The notes: generated from the letters alone by a model not told the origin. A stretch of DNA of 42,013 nucleotides from Nocardia asiatica NBRC 100129 (GCF_000308415.1 NZ_BAFS01000244.1:1-42013), one strand, 5' to 3'; shown: positions 16,566-25,454, counted from the first letter of the stretch. Made by a program: numbers and translations.

Positions 16566-18305
16566 GTGTCCATGCCGAAGGGCGCCAACGTGCCGGTGCC
16601 GAGTTCCGCCGTCCGGATCGAAGTGGGCTGGCGGGCCGGGGCCGATGCGCCGGACGCCGACGCCTCCGCACTGCTCGTGGCGTCCGGGAAGGTGCGCTCG
16701 GACCGCGATTTCGTCTTCTACAACCAGCCCGCCCACCCTTCCGGAGCCGTCCGGCACGAGGGCAAGCGGCCGGGATCGGTCGTGCTGGACGTGCTGTCCG
16801 CGGACCTGGCGCGGGTCGAGTCGCAGATCGACGGCGTCGTGATCGCGGCGTCCACCGAGGGCGGCCCGGTCGGACTGCTGGACGGGCTGTTCGTGCGCGT
16901 CGTGGACGCGGGCACCGGAGCGGAGCTCGCCCGCTTCGACAGCATCGGCGCGACGAACGAGAGCGCGGTGGTGCTCGGCGAACTGTACCGGCGCGACGGC
17001 GGCTGGAAGTTCCGCGCGGTGGGTCAGGGATACACATCGGGCTTGGCGGCCCTGGCCACCGACTACGGCATCACTGTGGACGACGCGCCCGCCCCGCCCC
17101 ACGAATACACGCCACCGCCACCGCCACCCGCGCCCGCGCACGAGTTCACCCCGCCGCCGCCACCGGCAGCGCCGGTACCGCCGGAGCCGGGTCGGTTGAC
17201 GGCTTCTCCTTCCGCGACGTTCCCGACCGAAGCCGGTCCTTCCGGCGCGCCACCGGCCGCACCTGCGCGGCCCGACGCCGCAGCCTGGCAAAGCCCCGCG
17301 GTACCGCCAAGCGGCTACCCGGCTCCATTCGCTCAGCCCGTGTTTCCGCAGTACCCCGCATCGCCGGGCGGCTATACGCCACCGGGCTGGCACCCTTCGC
17401 CGGGCTATCCGGCGCAACCCCCGGGCCAGCACACCCCGCCGCGCGACCCGGCGCAACCCCCGGGCCAACACACCCCGCCGAGCGACCCGACGCAACCGCC
17501 GAGCCGATACACGCCACCGGGCCACCCGGTGCCACCGCCGGGTCAATACTCTTCGCCGGGTCTATACACGCCGCCACCCGGCTGGTCTGCCCCAGATGGT
17601 CAAAGCTCGCCACAGTCAGGCCATTACATACAGTCCGGCCGGGATTCGGCATCGGGTCAGCACCCGCCAGGTCGGTACACGCCTTCGGCGGCGGGACAGC
17701 CTTCCGGCCAACTCGCGCTGACGCAGGAGTTTCCCTCGGTCTCGCTCACCGCACTGGGCGCGACCTCTGGCATCATGCGGGTCAACCTGAAGTGGACCGG
17801 GGGCGCGAGCGAGGGGGCCACGCTGGATCTGGACCTGTGCTGCTTCTGGGAACTGGCCGACGGGCGCAAGGGCGATATCCGTCCGGTCGGCGACTTCGGA
17901 TCGCTGGAGCGGCCTCCGTTCATCCGGCTGGACAGCGACGATCGTTCCGGTACCGCCGCCGCCGGGGAGAACCTGGAGATCGATCTCGGCCACGGCGGCG
18001 AGTTCCGCCGCATCCTGGTCTTCGCCACCCTCTACGACGGCGCGGCCGACTTCCGTGGCATCCGGGCGACCGCGACGCTGTACCCGGCAGGCGCACCCCT
18101 GGTCGAGCTGAGTGTGGACGGTTGCGCGGACGGCTCCCGGGACGTGGTGCTGGCGCTGATCGAGAACACCGGCGCGGAACTGGTGGTGCGCCGGGAGGCA
18201 CGCTTCGTCCCGCCGCCGCCGAACCGTCCGCGCTGGGGCGTGACCGAGGTGGACAAGGCGTATCACTGGGGGCTGGACTGGGTGCGGGGCACCGGCAAGT
18301 CCTGA
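16566..18305 (+). CDS. Double TerD-domain protein with Pro-rich repeat linker
   Basis: A 579-residue protein with two TerD-like (CABP/stress) domains. The first (about 1-170) opens MPKGANVPVPSSAVRIEVGW and has DRDFVFYNQPAHPSGAV; the second (about 385-579) has SVSLTALGATSGIMRVNLKWTGG, LDLDLCCFWELADGRKG and IDLGHGGEFRRILVFATLYDGA. The acidic residues that bind calcium in TerD proteins are largely present. The domains are joined by about 210 residues rich in Pro, Gly, Tyr and Gln, including a 13-residue tandem repeat. TerD proteins are linked to tellurite resistance, phage inhibition and membrane stress. No other ter genes are nearby. Confidence 0.85.
   Translation: MSMPKGANVPVPSSAVRIEVGWRAGADAPDADASALLVASGKVRSDRDFVFYNQPAHPSGAVRHEGKRPGSVVLDVLSADLARVESQIDGVVIAASTEGGPVGLLDGLFVRVVDAGTGAELARFDSIGATNESAVVLGELYRRDGGWKFRAVGQGYTSGLAALATDYGITVDDAPAPPHEYTPPPPPPAPAHEFTPPPPPAAPVPPEPGRLTASPSATFPTEAGPSGAPPAAPARPDAAAWQSPAVPPSGYPAPFAQPVFPQYPASPGGYTPPGWHPSPGYPAQPPGQHTPPRDPAQPPGQHTPPSDPTQPPSRYTPPGHPVPPPGQYSSPGLYTPPPGWSAPDGQSSPQSGHYIQSGRDSASGQHPPGRYTPSAAGQPSGQLALTQEFPSVSLTALGATSGIMRVNLKWTGGASEGATLDLDLCCFWELADGRKGDIRPVGDFGSLERPPFIRLDSDDRSGTAAAGENLEIDLGHGGEFRRILVFATLYDGAADFRGIRATATLYPAGAPLVELSVDGCADGSRDVVLALIENTGAELVVRREARFVPPPPNRPRWGVTEVDKAYHWGLDWVRGTGKS
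17409..17564 (+). repeat. 39-base tandem repeat coding 13-residue units
   Basis: Four in-frame units read PAQPPGQHTPPRD, PAQPPGQHTPPSD, PTQPPSRYTPPGH and PVPPPGQYSSPGL. The first two are nearly identical at DNA level and the later ones diverge, so the array grew by recent duplication at its 5' end. Confidence 0.85.
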
Positions 18306-18308
18306 GGC

Positions 18309-18983
18309 TCAGTCCGTGGGCGCGGCGAGCCGGTCCAGCAGCACGACCGCCGCGGCCCGGATCGCGTCGAGGTCGCCGGTCCAGCCGAGGACGCGCAGCA
18401 CCGCCCCGGGGATGGTCCGCTCCGCGTACCTGGGCGCGGCGCCCTCGTCGGAGCGGATGCTGATCACGGTCTCCACCAGGCGGAACGGCAGCGACTCGGT
18501 GCCGGGCACGCTCGGCGCGACGACCTCGGCGAGCACGCGCGCGGCCAGAGCCTCGTAATGTCCGCGCAATTCGTCGCGGCGCAGGCGGAACGCGGCGAAC
18601 CGCTCGGTGCGCAGTTCCGGCAGTAGATACAGCGCACCCAGATTCCAGCGGGAGGCGCACAGTTGCCGCACGTCGAACACGGCCAGCGCGTACAAGCGGA
18701 CCGGCGCCGGGTCGGACGCCGTGCGCAGCCGCTCGGCCAATTCGATGGGCGCGGCAACGGTTTCGGCGAGCAGCGCGTCCAGGATGTCGTCCTTGGCCGC
18801 GAAATGGTGGTACAGCGACGCCTGCCGGATTCCGACGGCGTCGGCGATCGCGCGGGTGGAGGTATTGGCGTACCCGTTGGTGGTGAACAGTTCGCCTGCG
18901 GCGTCGAGGATCTCGGCACGCGGTGTCGTGCCGCGCCGGCGCCGCTGTTCGACGCGCGGCCGTCCGGGTCCGAGGTTCGCCAC
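18309..18983 (-). CDS. TetR-family regulator of the permease/DUF1989 operon
   Basis: A 224-residue TetR protein with a basic N-terminal arm (GRPRVEQRRRRGTTPRAEIL) and the helix-turn-helix NTSTRAIADAVGIRQASLYHHFAAKDDIL. GTG 18983 starts the conserved part and has CAGAAT six bases upstream, a leaderless-type -10. Longer in-frame extensions to 19091 would run through one of the operator boxes. It is divergent from the permease operon, and two matching palindromic boxes lie in the shared 219-base region. It ends three bases from the convergent TerD-like gene. It probably responds to the operon's nitrogen substrate. Confidence 0.88.
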   Translation of the reverse strand: MANLGPGRPRVEQRRRRGTTPRAEILDAAGELFTTNGYANTSTRAIADAVGIRQASLYHHFAAKDDILDALLAETVAAPIELAERLRTASDPAPVRLYALAVFDVRQLCASRWNLGALYLLPELRTERFAAFRLRRDELRGHYEALAARVLAEVVAPSVPGTESLPFRLVETVISIRSDEGAAPRYAERTIPGAVLRVLGWTGDLDAIRAAAVVLLDRLAAPTD

Positions 18984-18989
18984 CGCCCC

Positions 18990-18995
18990 ATTCTG
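18990..18995 (-). promoter_or_regulatory. -10 box CAGAAT upstream of TetR gene
   Basis: On the reverse strand CAGAAT lies six bases before GTG 18983, fitting a leaderless start. Confidence 0.4.
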
Positions 18996-19065
18996 GCAGC
19001 TCGCTGTGCGGACGCTCCGGCGCGGTGGCCGTGCGCGCCGCGCGACAACGGCGGCCGTGCGTTTT

Positions 19066-19079
19066 CTGTCATTTGATAG
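19066..19079. promoter_or_regulatory. Operator box 1 (CTGTCATTTGATAG)
   Basis: A near-palindrome of the form CTRTCA-NN-TGAYAG. The same box recurs at 19161 with one base changed. Both lie between the divergent TetR gene and permease gene, which suggests two TetR binding sites, one near each promoter. Confidence 0.65.
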
Positions 19080-19160
19080 AAATAGCGGCAACGCAGAAGT
19101 TACCGGGGGTACCGGAACCGATACATAGAGGTCACCGAAAGCGCGATCGCGGCCGCAAAA

Positions 19161-19174
19161 CTGTCATCTGATAG
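19161..19174. promoter_or_regulatory. Operator box 2 (CTGTCATCTGATAG)
   Basis: This second copy differs from box 1 at one central base and lies 95 bases away, 28 bases before the permease start codon, where bound repressor would block transcription. Confidence 0.65.
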
Positions 19175-19202
19175 TTATTGGCCGCACGCCGAAGGACCGC
19201 CC

Positions 19203-20738
19203 ATGGCCGCCACGCTCGCCCCCAGTCCGTCCGCCGACCTCAGCGGAGACGGCGCCGACCTCGCCCGGTTCGGCTACCAGCCCGTCCTGCACCGCAAGCT
19301 CGGCCGCTACGCCTCTTTCGCGGCCGGCTTCTCGTTCGTCTCCATCCTCACCACGATCTTCCAGTTCTTCGGCTTCGGCTACTCGTTCGGCGGAGCCGCC
19401 TTCTTCTGGACCTGGCCGATCGTGTTCGCCGGACAATTCCTCGTGGCGCTGAATTTCGCCGAACTGGCCGCGCGCTATCCGATCTCGGGTTGCATCTACC
19501 AGTGGTCGCGACGGCTCGGCGGTGAACTCGTCGGTTGGTTCGCGGGCTGGATGATGATCATCGCGCAGATCGTCACGGCCGCCGCGGCGGCGATCGCCCT
19601 GCAGGTGGTGCTGCCCTCGATCTGGAGCGGATTCCAGCTCGTCGGCACGGACACCGCGCTGACCTCGCCCTCCGGCGCGACCAACGCCGTACTGCTGGGC
19701 AGCGTCCTGCTCGTGGTCACCACGCTGATCAACGTGATCGGCATCGATCTGATGGCGCGGATCAATTCGATCGGCGTCACCGTCGAGATCGTCGGCGTCC
19801 TCGCGATCGTCGCGCTGTTCTTCACCGGTCCCGAACGCGGGCCCGGCGTGGTGCTGCACACCGATCAGGCCGCACCTGGTCCCTACTGGGCCGCGTTCCT
19901 GGTGTCCGGACTGATGGCGGCCTACGTGATGGTCGGATTCGATTCCGCGGGCGAGCTTTCCGAGGAGACCAAGAACCCGCGCCGGGTCGCGCCGCGCACC
20001 ATCCTCACCGCGCTGTCGGTCTCGGCGCTGGGCGGTGGGCTCATGCTGCTCGGCGCGCTGATGGCCGCGCCGAGCCTGTCCGACGGCGCGCTGGCCTCGG
20101 ACGGACTGGCCTACGTGCTCACCGCGAAACTGGACAGCCCGGCGGGCAAGGTGCTGCTCGGCTGCGTCGCGGTCGCGATCACGGTGTGCACCCTGGCGAT
20201 TCAGACCGCGGGTTCGCGGCTGATGTTCTCCATGGCGCGGGACGGGAAGCTGCCGTTCGCGGGCCGGCTCGCCGCCGTGCATCCGCGATACGGCACGCCG
20301 GTGCTGCCCGCCGTCGTGATCGGCGCGCTGGGCATCGGCCTGCTGGTGCTCAACCTCGGCAACGCCGCGATGTTCGCGACCCTGGCGAGCGTCTGCATCG
20401 TCACGCTGTATCTGGCCTACCTGCTGGTGACGGTGCCGCTGCTGGTGCGCAGGTGGACCGGCCTGCCGGACCCGGGCACCGACGCGCGGCTGTTCAGCCT
20501 GGGCCGGTTCGGCATTCCGGTCAACGCGCTCGCCGTGGTCTGGGGCGTCGCGATGGTGGTGAACCTGGCCTGGCCACGGGCGGAGGTCTACACGCCGGAG
20601 GGCGGCGGTTGGTGGATGCGCTGGGCCGCGCCGCTTTTCGTGCTGCTGGTGCTGGCCGTCGGCGTGGTGGTGCATCGCCTGGCGGCCGGTTGGTCCCGCG
20701 ACGTCACGAGCGGCGACCCCGCACCGCAACCGGCTTGA
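19203..20738 (+). CDS. APC-family permease of a urea/guanidine-type operon
   Basis: A 511-residue integral membrane protein of the amino acid-polyamine-organocation family with about 12 hydrophobic segments. After the cytoplasmic N-terminus (LHRKLGRYASFAAGFSFVSI) comes the typical first-helix region, and SGLMAAYVMVGFDSAGELSEETKNPRRVAPRTIL is the conserved APC loop. It resembles the permease subfamily found beside urea-carboxylase genes. AAGGA six bases before the ATG is the ribosome site. It is the first gene of a four-gene operon and probably imports the nitrogen compound (guanidine, a guanidino compound or an amino acid) used by the downstream enzymes. Confidence 0.88.
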   Translation: MAATLAPSPSADLSGDGADLARFGYQPVLHRKLGRYASFAAGFSFVSILTTIFQFFGFGYSFGGAAFFWTWPIVFAGQFLVALNFAELAARYPISGCIYQWSRRLGGELVGWFAGWMMIIAQIVTAAAAAIALQVVLPSIWSGFQLVGTDTALTSPSGATNAVLLGSVLLVVTTLINVIGIDLMARINSIGVTVEIVGVLAIVALFFTGPERGPGVVLHTDQAAPGPYWAAFLVSGLMAAYVMVGFDSAGELSEETKNPRRVAPRTILTALSVSALGGGLMLLGALMAAPSLSDGALASDGLAYVLTAKLDSPAGKVLLGCVAVAITVCTLAIQTAGSRLMFSMARDGKLPFAGRLAAVHPRYGTPVLPAVVIGALGIGLLVLNLGNAAMFATLASVCIVTLYLAYLLVTVPLLVRRWTGLPDPGTDARLFSLGRFGIPVNALAVVWGVAMVVNLAWPRAEVYTPEGGGWWMRWAAPLFVLLVLAVGVVVHRLAAGWSRDVTSGDPAPQPA

Positions 20739-20818
20739 CCGGCCCGGCGCGGCGGCGCACTGCCCGCGCCGCCGCGCCGGCAACCGGCGAAGAACGAATC
20801 AGCACGAAAGGAAGCACC

Positions 20819-21571
20819 GTGACAAGCACTGCGGACACCTCCGGCGCGCGAGCGCACGCGCGAGCACAGGCCGCGGCCGCGGTCATCGCGGAGCCCGCCC
20901 GGCCCGCCGAGATCCCCGCCTCGAAGATCACCTTCGCCCAGCGGATTCCGGCGGGCGGTTACGCGAACATCGCGCTCGGCCGGGGCACCCGGGTCCGCCT
21001 CGGCGACCCGGGCGGCGCGGCCTGCGCGCACCTGCTGCTGGTGCGCACCGAAGCGCCGTGGGAGCGCTTGAACGTCGCCGACACGATCAAGGTGCCGTGG
21101 CAGGCGTACCTGGGCAGCGGGCACCCGCTGCTGTCGGACCAGGGCCGCATCTTGGCGACCGTGCTCGCCGACACCTCCGGCCGACACGACGCGCTCTGCG
21201 GACCCACTGCCCAAGCCCGAGACCTGCTGCGGCTGGCGGCCGCCAAACACGGGCTGCACCCCAGGGACGTCGGGCCGACGGTCTCGTTGTTCCGCGGCGT
21301 GCGGGTGGAGCGGGACGGAGCGCTCACCGCGACCGGCAGCGCCGCTGCGGGCTCCTCGGTCGACTTGCTCCTGCACCTGCCGGTGACGGTACTGGTCGCC
21401 AACTCCACTCACCCCTTGGACGACCGGCTCGCGACCGACCTCGATCTCGTCGCGTGGTCCGCCCCGGAAGACCTCGCCGTACCCGCCGACCCGGACCCGG
21501 AATACCTGCGGGCCGTGCACAACACCGAACAAGCCTGGACGGCCGCCCTGACTCTGGAGGCAACCGCATGA
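20819..21571 (+). CDS. DUF1989 protein, larger UAAP/CgdAB-type subunit
   Basis: A 250-residue protein of the urea-amidolyase-associated (DUF1989) family: TFAQRIPAGGYANIALGRGTRVRLGDPGGAACAHLLLV, then ERLNVADTIKVPWQAYLGSGHPLLSDQGR, HDALCGPT, and LHLPVTVLVANSTHPLD. About 35 N-terminal residues look disordered. GTG 20819 follows AAAGGAAG. Related pairs have been shown to be carboxyguanidine deiminases (CgdAB), which turn carboxyguanidine into allophanate and ammonia. The next gene codes for its smaller partner with a stop/start overlap, which fits a heteromeric enzyme. Function by family only. Confidence 0.88.
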   Translation: MTSTADTSGARAHARAQAAAAVIAEPARPAEIPASKITFAQRIPAGGYANIALGRGTRVRLGDPGGAACAHLLLVRTEAPWERLNVADTIKVPWQAYLGSGHPLLSDQGRILATVLADTSGRHDALCGPTAQARDLLRLAAAKHGLHPRDVGPTVSLFRGVRVERDGALTATGSAAAGSSVDLLLHLPVTVLVANSTHPLDDRLATDLDLVAWSAPEDLAVPADPDPEYLRAVHNTEQAWTAALTLEATA

Positions 21572-22182
21572 CTTCCGCCCGCACCATCGTGCTCGACGAG
21601 ACCGTCCCCGCCCGCGCGCCGTGGTCGGCCGTGGTCCGTGCGGGCGAGTATCTGGAGATCATCGACCTGCACGGCAACCAAGCGGTGGACTGCCTGCTGT
21701 ACTCGGCGGCCGACCACTCCGATCGCTACAGCGCGCAGGCGACGGTCGCCGCCCAGCGCAATATCTTCCTCACCACCGGCAGCGAACTGCGCACCGATAC
21801 GGGCGCCACGCTGATGACCGTCGTGGCCGACGAGGTCGGCAACCACGACACCATCGCGGGCGCCTGCTCCCAGGAGTCCAACACGCTGCGCTACGGCCTG
21901 CACACCCGCCACCAGCACGCCTGCGTGGAGAACTTCCTCACCGAAGCCTTGCGCTGGGGTCTGGGAAAACGCGACCTGGTGTCGAACATCAACTGGTTCA
22001 TGAACGTTCCGGTCGAGGCCGACGGCACGCTGGGCATCGTGGACGGATTGTCCGCGCCCGGCAAACGGGTCACGCTGCGCGCCGAGATCGACACGCTGGT
22101 GCTGGTCTCCAACTGCCCGCAGATCAACAACCCCTGCAACGGCTTCGACCCGACCCCCGTGCGCATGGTGGTGTCCCGATGA
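21568..22182 (+). CDS. DUF1989 protein, smaller UAAP/CgdAB-type subunit
   Basis: A 204-residue DUF1989 protein: VRAGEYLEIIDLHGNQAVDCLLYSAAD, YSAQATVAAQRNIFLTTGSEL, DTIAGACSQESNTLRYG, HACVENFLTEALRWGL, and the end NCPQINNPCNGFDPTPVR. The conserved Cys and His residues probably bind a metal or act in deimination. It overlaps both neighbours by four bases (ATGA), so the three enzyme genes are made in step. With the preceding gene it forms the likely carboxyguanidine deiminase-type pair; urea metabolism was the older annotation for this family. Confidence 0.9.
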   Translation: MTSARTIVLDETVPARAPWSAVVRAGEYLEIIDLHGNQAVDCLLYSAADHSDRYSAQATVAAQRNIFLTTGSELRTDTGATLMTVVADEVGNHDTIAGACSQESNTLRYGLHTRHQHACVENFLTEALRWGLGKRDLVSNINWFMNVPVEADGTLGIVDGLSAPGKRVTLRAEIDTLVLVSNCPQINNPCNGFDPTPVRMVVSR

Positions 22183-24233
22183 CCGTCGCCGAATTACCGG
22201 TGGCCGGAACGGCGCAGTCCGTGCCCGCGCCGCCCGGCCAGGTGGAGATCCTCCGCCCCGGCATGCTCACCACCGTGCAGGACTGGCCCGGCCGGGTCGG
22301 GTATTGGCACGTCGGCGTTCCGCCCTCGGGGCCGATGGACGATCTGTCCTTCCGTCTGGGGAATCGCGCGCTCGGCAACGATGAGGGCGCCGCCGGGCTG
22401 GAATGCACCCTCGGCGGCCCGGCGCTCCGGTTCACCGCGCCGACCTGGGTCTGCGTCACCGGAGCGCCGGCGGAGGTGACGCTGGACGGCGTCCGCGCGC
22501 CCCAGTGGCGCACGGTGCGGGCGCCCGCGGGCGGCGTGCTGGACGTCGGCGCGGTGCGCGGACCGGGCATGCGCTGCTACGTGCTGATCGGGGGCGGTAT
22601 CGACGTGCCCGAATATCTCGGCAGCGCGGCCACTTTCACTCTGGGCCGCTTCGGGGGCACCGGAGGCGCGGTGCGCGCCGGTGCGTCGCTTCGGCTGGGC
22701 GCGCACCACGGCCGGGTCGTGACAGCCGTGCCGATGGACGAGCAACCGGTACTCACCCGGAACTGGGAAATCGCGGTCACCGAGGGTCCGCACGGCGCAC
22801 CGGAGTTCTTCACCCGCGCCGATTTCGACACCGTGATCGGCACCTACTACGAGGTGCACTTCAACTCCGATCGCACCGGTGTGCGGTTGATCGGGCCGAA
22901 GCCGGAATGGGCCCGCGCCGACGGCGGGGAGGCGGGCCTGCATCCGTCCAATATCCACGACACCCCGTATTCGGTCGGCGCGCTGGACTTTACGGGCGAC
23001 ACCCCGATCCTGCTGGGACCCGACGGGCCGAGCCTCGGCGGTTTCGTCTGCCCGGTCACGGTCGTCGCGGCCGACCGCTGGAAGCTGGGCCAGCTGTCGC
23101 CCGGCGACCGGGTGCGGTTCGTGCCGGTCCGCGGCGACCGCACCGCCTCGATCCGCGCACTCGGAACCGCGCGCCGCGCCGCCTGGCCCACGGTGCTGTC
23201 GGCGGGCGGCGACGGCGACGACGGCGTGCTGCGCCGCGCCGAGGTGGACGGCGAGACCACGGTGACCTATCGCCGAGCCGGCGACGACGGCGTGCTCGTC
23301 GAGTACGGCGCGATGACCCTGGATCTCGGTCTGCGCGCCCGGGTGCACGCCCTGCACCACCACCTGCTCGCCGCCGGAATTCGCGGCGTGACGGAGCTGA
23401 CCCCCGGCATCCGCTCGCTGCAGATCCGGGTCGACCCGCACGTGCTGCGGGCCTGCGCGCTGCTGGACCTGCTCGCCGAGGCCGAGGCGCAGTTGCCCGC
23501 CTCCGATCGGCTCGTCGTGCCGAGCCGGGTCGTGCGCCTGCCGCTGTCCTGGGACGACCCGTCCACGCGCGAGGCGATCACCCGGTACATGCGCGGCGTG
23601 CGGGCCGACGCGCCCTGGTGCCCGTGGAACATCGAGTTCATTCGCCGCGTGAACGGCTTGGCTGCCGTATCCGATGTCTACGACACCGTGTTCAACGCCG
23701 AGTATCTGGTGCTCGGCCTCGGGGACGTCTACCTCGGCGCGCCGGTCGCCACCCCCACAGATCCCCGGCACCGGCTGGTCACCACGAAATACAACCCCGC
23801 CCGCACCTGGACCCCGGAGAACGCGGTCGGCATCGGCGGCGCCTATCTGTGCGTCTACGGCATGGAGGGGCCGGGCGGCTACCAATTCGTCGGGCGCACC
23901 ACCCAGGTGTGGAATCACCGGGCGGGCGCGGCGCCCGCCGTGGCTCCAGGCGCCGACCGGGCCGCCTCCGGAGCCGAAACACCATGGCTCCTGCGCTATT
24001 TCGACCGTATCCGCTGGTATCCGGTCGAGGCGGAGGAGCTGCTCGACCTGCGCGCCGACTTCGCGGCGGGCAACGTCCGGGTGCAGGCCGAGGACGGGGA
24101 ATTCCGCCTGGCGGAGTATCGGAGTTTCCTCGCCGAGAATGCCGGCGACATCGAGGCCTTCCGTGCGAAGCAAGCGGAAGCTTTCACCGCCGAACGCGAT
24201 TCCTGGCGCTCGGCGGGTGAGCTCACCGCATGA
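22179..24233 (+). CDS. Urea/guanidine-carboxylase-type carboxyltransferase without BC or BCCP domains
   Basis: A 684-residue protein equal to the central carboxyltransferase part of urea or guanidine carboxylase. A KipA/AHS2-like half (about 22-335; VEILRPGMLTTVQDWPGRVGYWHVGVPPSGPMDD) is followed by a KipI/AHS1-like half (about 361-610; VTELTPGIRSLQIRVDP, PWCPWNIEFIRRVNG, LVTTKYNPARTWTPENAVGIGGAYLCVYGMEGPGGYQFVGRT). Full enzymes are about 1200 residues, with biotin carboxylase before and a biotinyl domain after. Here neither exists: the N-terminus is a fresh start overlapping the previous stop, and the C-terminus ends at the linker, four bases from a convergent gene. It needs partners in trans or has another reaction. 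Confidence 0.88.
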   Translation: MTVAELPVAGTAQSVPAPPGQVEILRPGMLTTVQDWPGRVGYWHVGVPPSGPMDDLSFRLGNRALGNDEGAAGLECTLGGPALRFTAPTWVCVTGAPAEVTLDGVRAPQWRTVRAPAGGVLDVGAVRGPGMRCYVLIGGGIDVPEYLGSAATFTLGRFGGTGGAVRAGASLRLGAHHGRVVTAVPMDEQPVLTRNWEIAVTEGPHGAPEFFTRADFDTVIGTYYEVHFNSDRTGVRLIGPKPEWARADGGEAGLHPSNIHDTPYSVGALDFTGDTPILLGPDGPSLGGFVCPVTVVAADRWKLGQLSPGDRVRFVPVRGDRTASIRALGTARRAAWPTVLSAGGDGDDGVLRRAEVDGETTVTYRRAGDDGVLVEYGAMTLDLGLRARVHALHHHLLAAGIRGVTELTPGIRSLQIRVDPHVLRACALLDLLAEAEAQLPASDRLVVPSRVVRLPLSWDDPSTREAITRYMRGVRADAPWCPWNIEFIRRVNGLAAVSDVYDTVFNAEYLVLGLGDVYLGAPVATPTDPRHRLVTTKYNPARTWTPENAVGIGGAYLCVYGMEGPGGYQFVGRTTQVWNHRAGAAPAVAPGADRAASGAETPWLLRYFDRIRWYPVEAEELLDLRADFAAGNVRVQAEDGEFRLAEYRSFLAENAGDIEAFRAKQAEAFTAERDSWRSAGELTA

Positions 24234-24237
24234 CCGC

Positions 24238-25392
24238 TCAGCGCAGGTCGCGGAAGAACTCGCGGATGTCGGCGGTGAGCAGCGCGGGTTCCTCCATGGC
24301 GGCGAAATGGCCGCCGCGGTCGACGTCGTTCCAGCGGGCGATGGTGTTCTCGGTCTCGGCGTAACGGCGGATGCCGATGTCGTGGGCGAACACCAGGGCG
24401 GCCGTGGGGACGCCGGAGTTCTGCTTCGGCTCCCCCCAGGCGGCGTTCTGGGCATAACCGACGTACGCCGCCGAGCCCGCCGTGCCGGTGAGCCAGTAGA
24501 GCATCACGTTGGTCAGCAGCCGATCTCGGTCCAGGATCTTGTCCGGCTCGACCCCGCGCGGATGGGTCCATTCCCGGAACTTGTCCATGATCCAGGCCAG
24601 TTGCCCCACCGGCGAGTCGACCAGTCCGTACGCCAGGGCCTGCGGGCGGGTGGACTGGATGGCGATGTAGCCGAACTCCTCCTGCAGGAACGCCTCGATC
24701 CGCCGGATGCGATCACGCTCCAGCTCGGTCAGGCTCGCCAGCTCCTGCTCCCCGAGCGGCACCGGCGGGAAGGGGCCCGGCCCGCCGTTGACGTGCACGC
24801 CGACGACTCGGCCGGGCGCCGTCCGGCCGACCTGCGGGCTCACCGCCGCGCCGATGTCACCGCCCTGCACGCCGTAGCGCTGGTAGCCCAGCCGGTCCAT
24901 GAGTGCGGCCCACGCCGCGGCGATCCGGTCGATATTCCAGCCCGCTTCGGCGACCGGCCCCGAGAAGCCGAATCCCGGCAGCGACGGGATGACCAAGTGG
25001 AAGGCGTCGGCCGGGTCGCCGCCATGTTGTCCCGGGTCGGTCAAAGGCCCGATGACGTCGAGGAATTCGGCCACCGAGCCCGGCCAGCCGTGCGTCAGCA
25101 GCAGCGGCAGCGCGTCCGCCCGGGGTGAGCGGACGTGCAGGAAGTGGATGGTCTGCCCGTCGATCACCGTCGTGTACTGCGGATATTCGTTGAGTTGCGC
25201 TTCGGCCGCGCGCCAGTCGTACTCGGTGCGCCAGTAGTCGACCAGCTCGCGCAGCCAAGTGGTCGGCACGCCGGTGTCCCAGCCGTCGCCGGGCAGCGGG
25301 GCAGGCCAGCGGGTGCCGTCGAGACGGGAACGCAGGTCGTCGAGTTGCCGCTGCGGGATGTCGATGCGGAACGGGGTGATCTCGTTGCTCAT
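24238..25392 (-). CDS. Epoxide hydrolase family protein (EHN domain)
   Basis: A 384-residue alpha/beta hydrolase with the N-terminal EHN segment ([26 protein letters not shown]). The oxyanion motif is HGWPGS, the nucleophile Asp is in GVQGGDIGA, and the C-terminal catalytic His is in [12 protein letters not shown]. Such enzymes open epoxides to diols; actinobacterial members are often detoxifying or of unknown substrate. ATG 25392 (MSNEITPF) begins the conserved part; an upstream in-frame start at 25413 is possible. It is divergent from a WYL regulator 62 bases away, which probably controls it. Confidence 0.9.
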   Translation of the reverse strand: MSNEITPFRIDIPQRQLDDLRSRLDGTRWPAPLPGDGWDTGVPTTWLRELVDYWRTEYDWRAAEAQLNEYPQYTTVIDGQTIHFLHVRSPRADALPLLLTHGWPGSVAEFLDVIGPLTDPGQHGGDPADAFHLVIPSLPGFGFSGPVAEAGWNIDRIAAAWAALMDRLGYQRYGVQGGDIGAAVSPQVGRTAPGRVVGVHVNGGPGPFPPVPLGEQELASLTELERDRIRRIEAFLQEEFGYIAIQSTRPQALAYGLVDSPVGQLAWIMDKFREWTHPRGVEPDKILDRDRLLTNVMLYWLTGTAGSAAYVGYAQNAAWGEPKQNSGVPTAALVFAHDIGIRRYAETENTIARWNDVDRGGHFAAMEEPALLTADIREFFRDLR

Positions 25393-25454
25393 GCCATCGA
25401 CGGTATGACCCACCTAGGACAGCTTCGGCCCTAGCCATCGGAGAGACTTTTCCC

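Noticed and set aside
17085..17700. Repetitive GC-rich DNA considered as a CRISPR or non-coding repeat
   Set aside because: Repeat period is a multiple of three, in frame with the TerD-like gene, without unique spacers.
20739..20818. Guanidine riboswitch before the DUF1989 genes
   Set aside because: I saw no guanidine-riboswitch-like structure in this 80-base gap or upstream of the permease; the paired TetR boxes explain regulation better.
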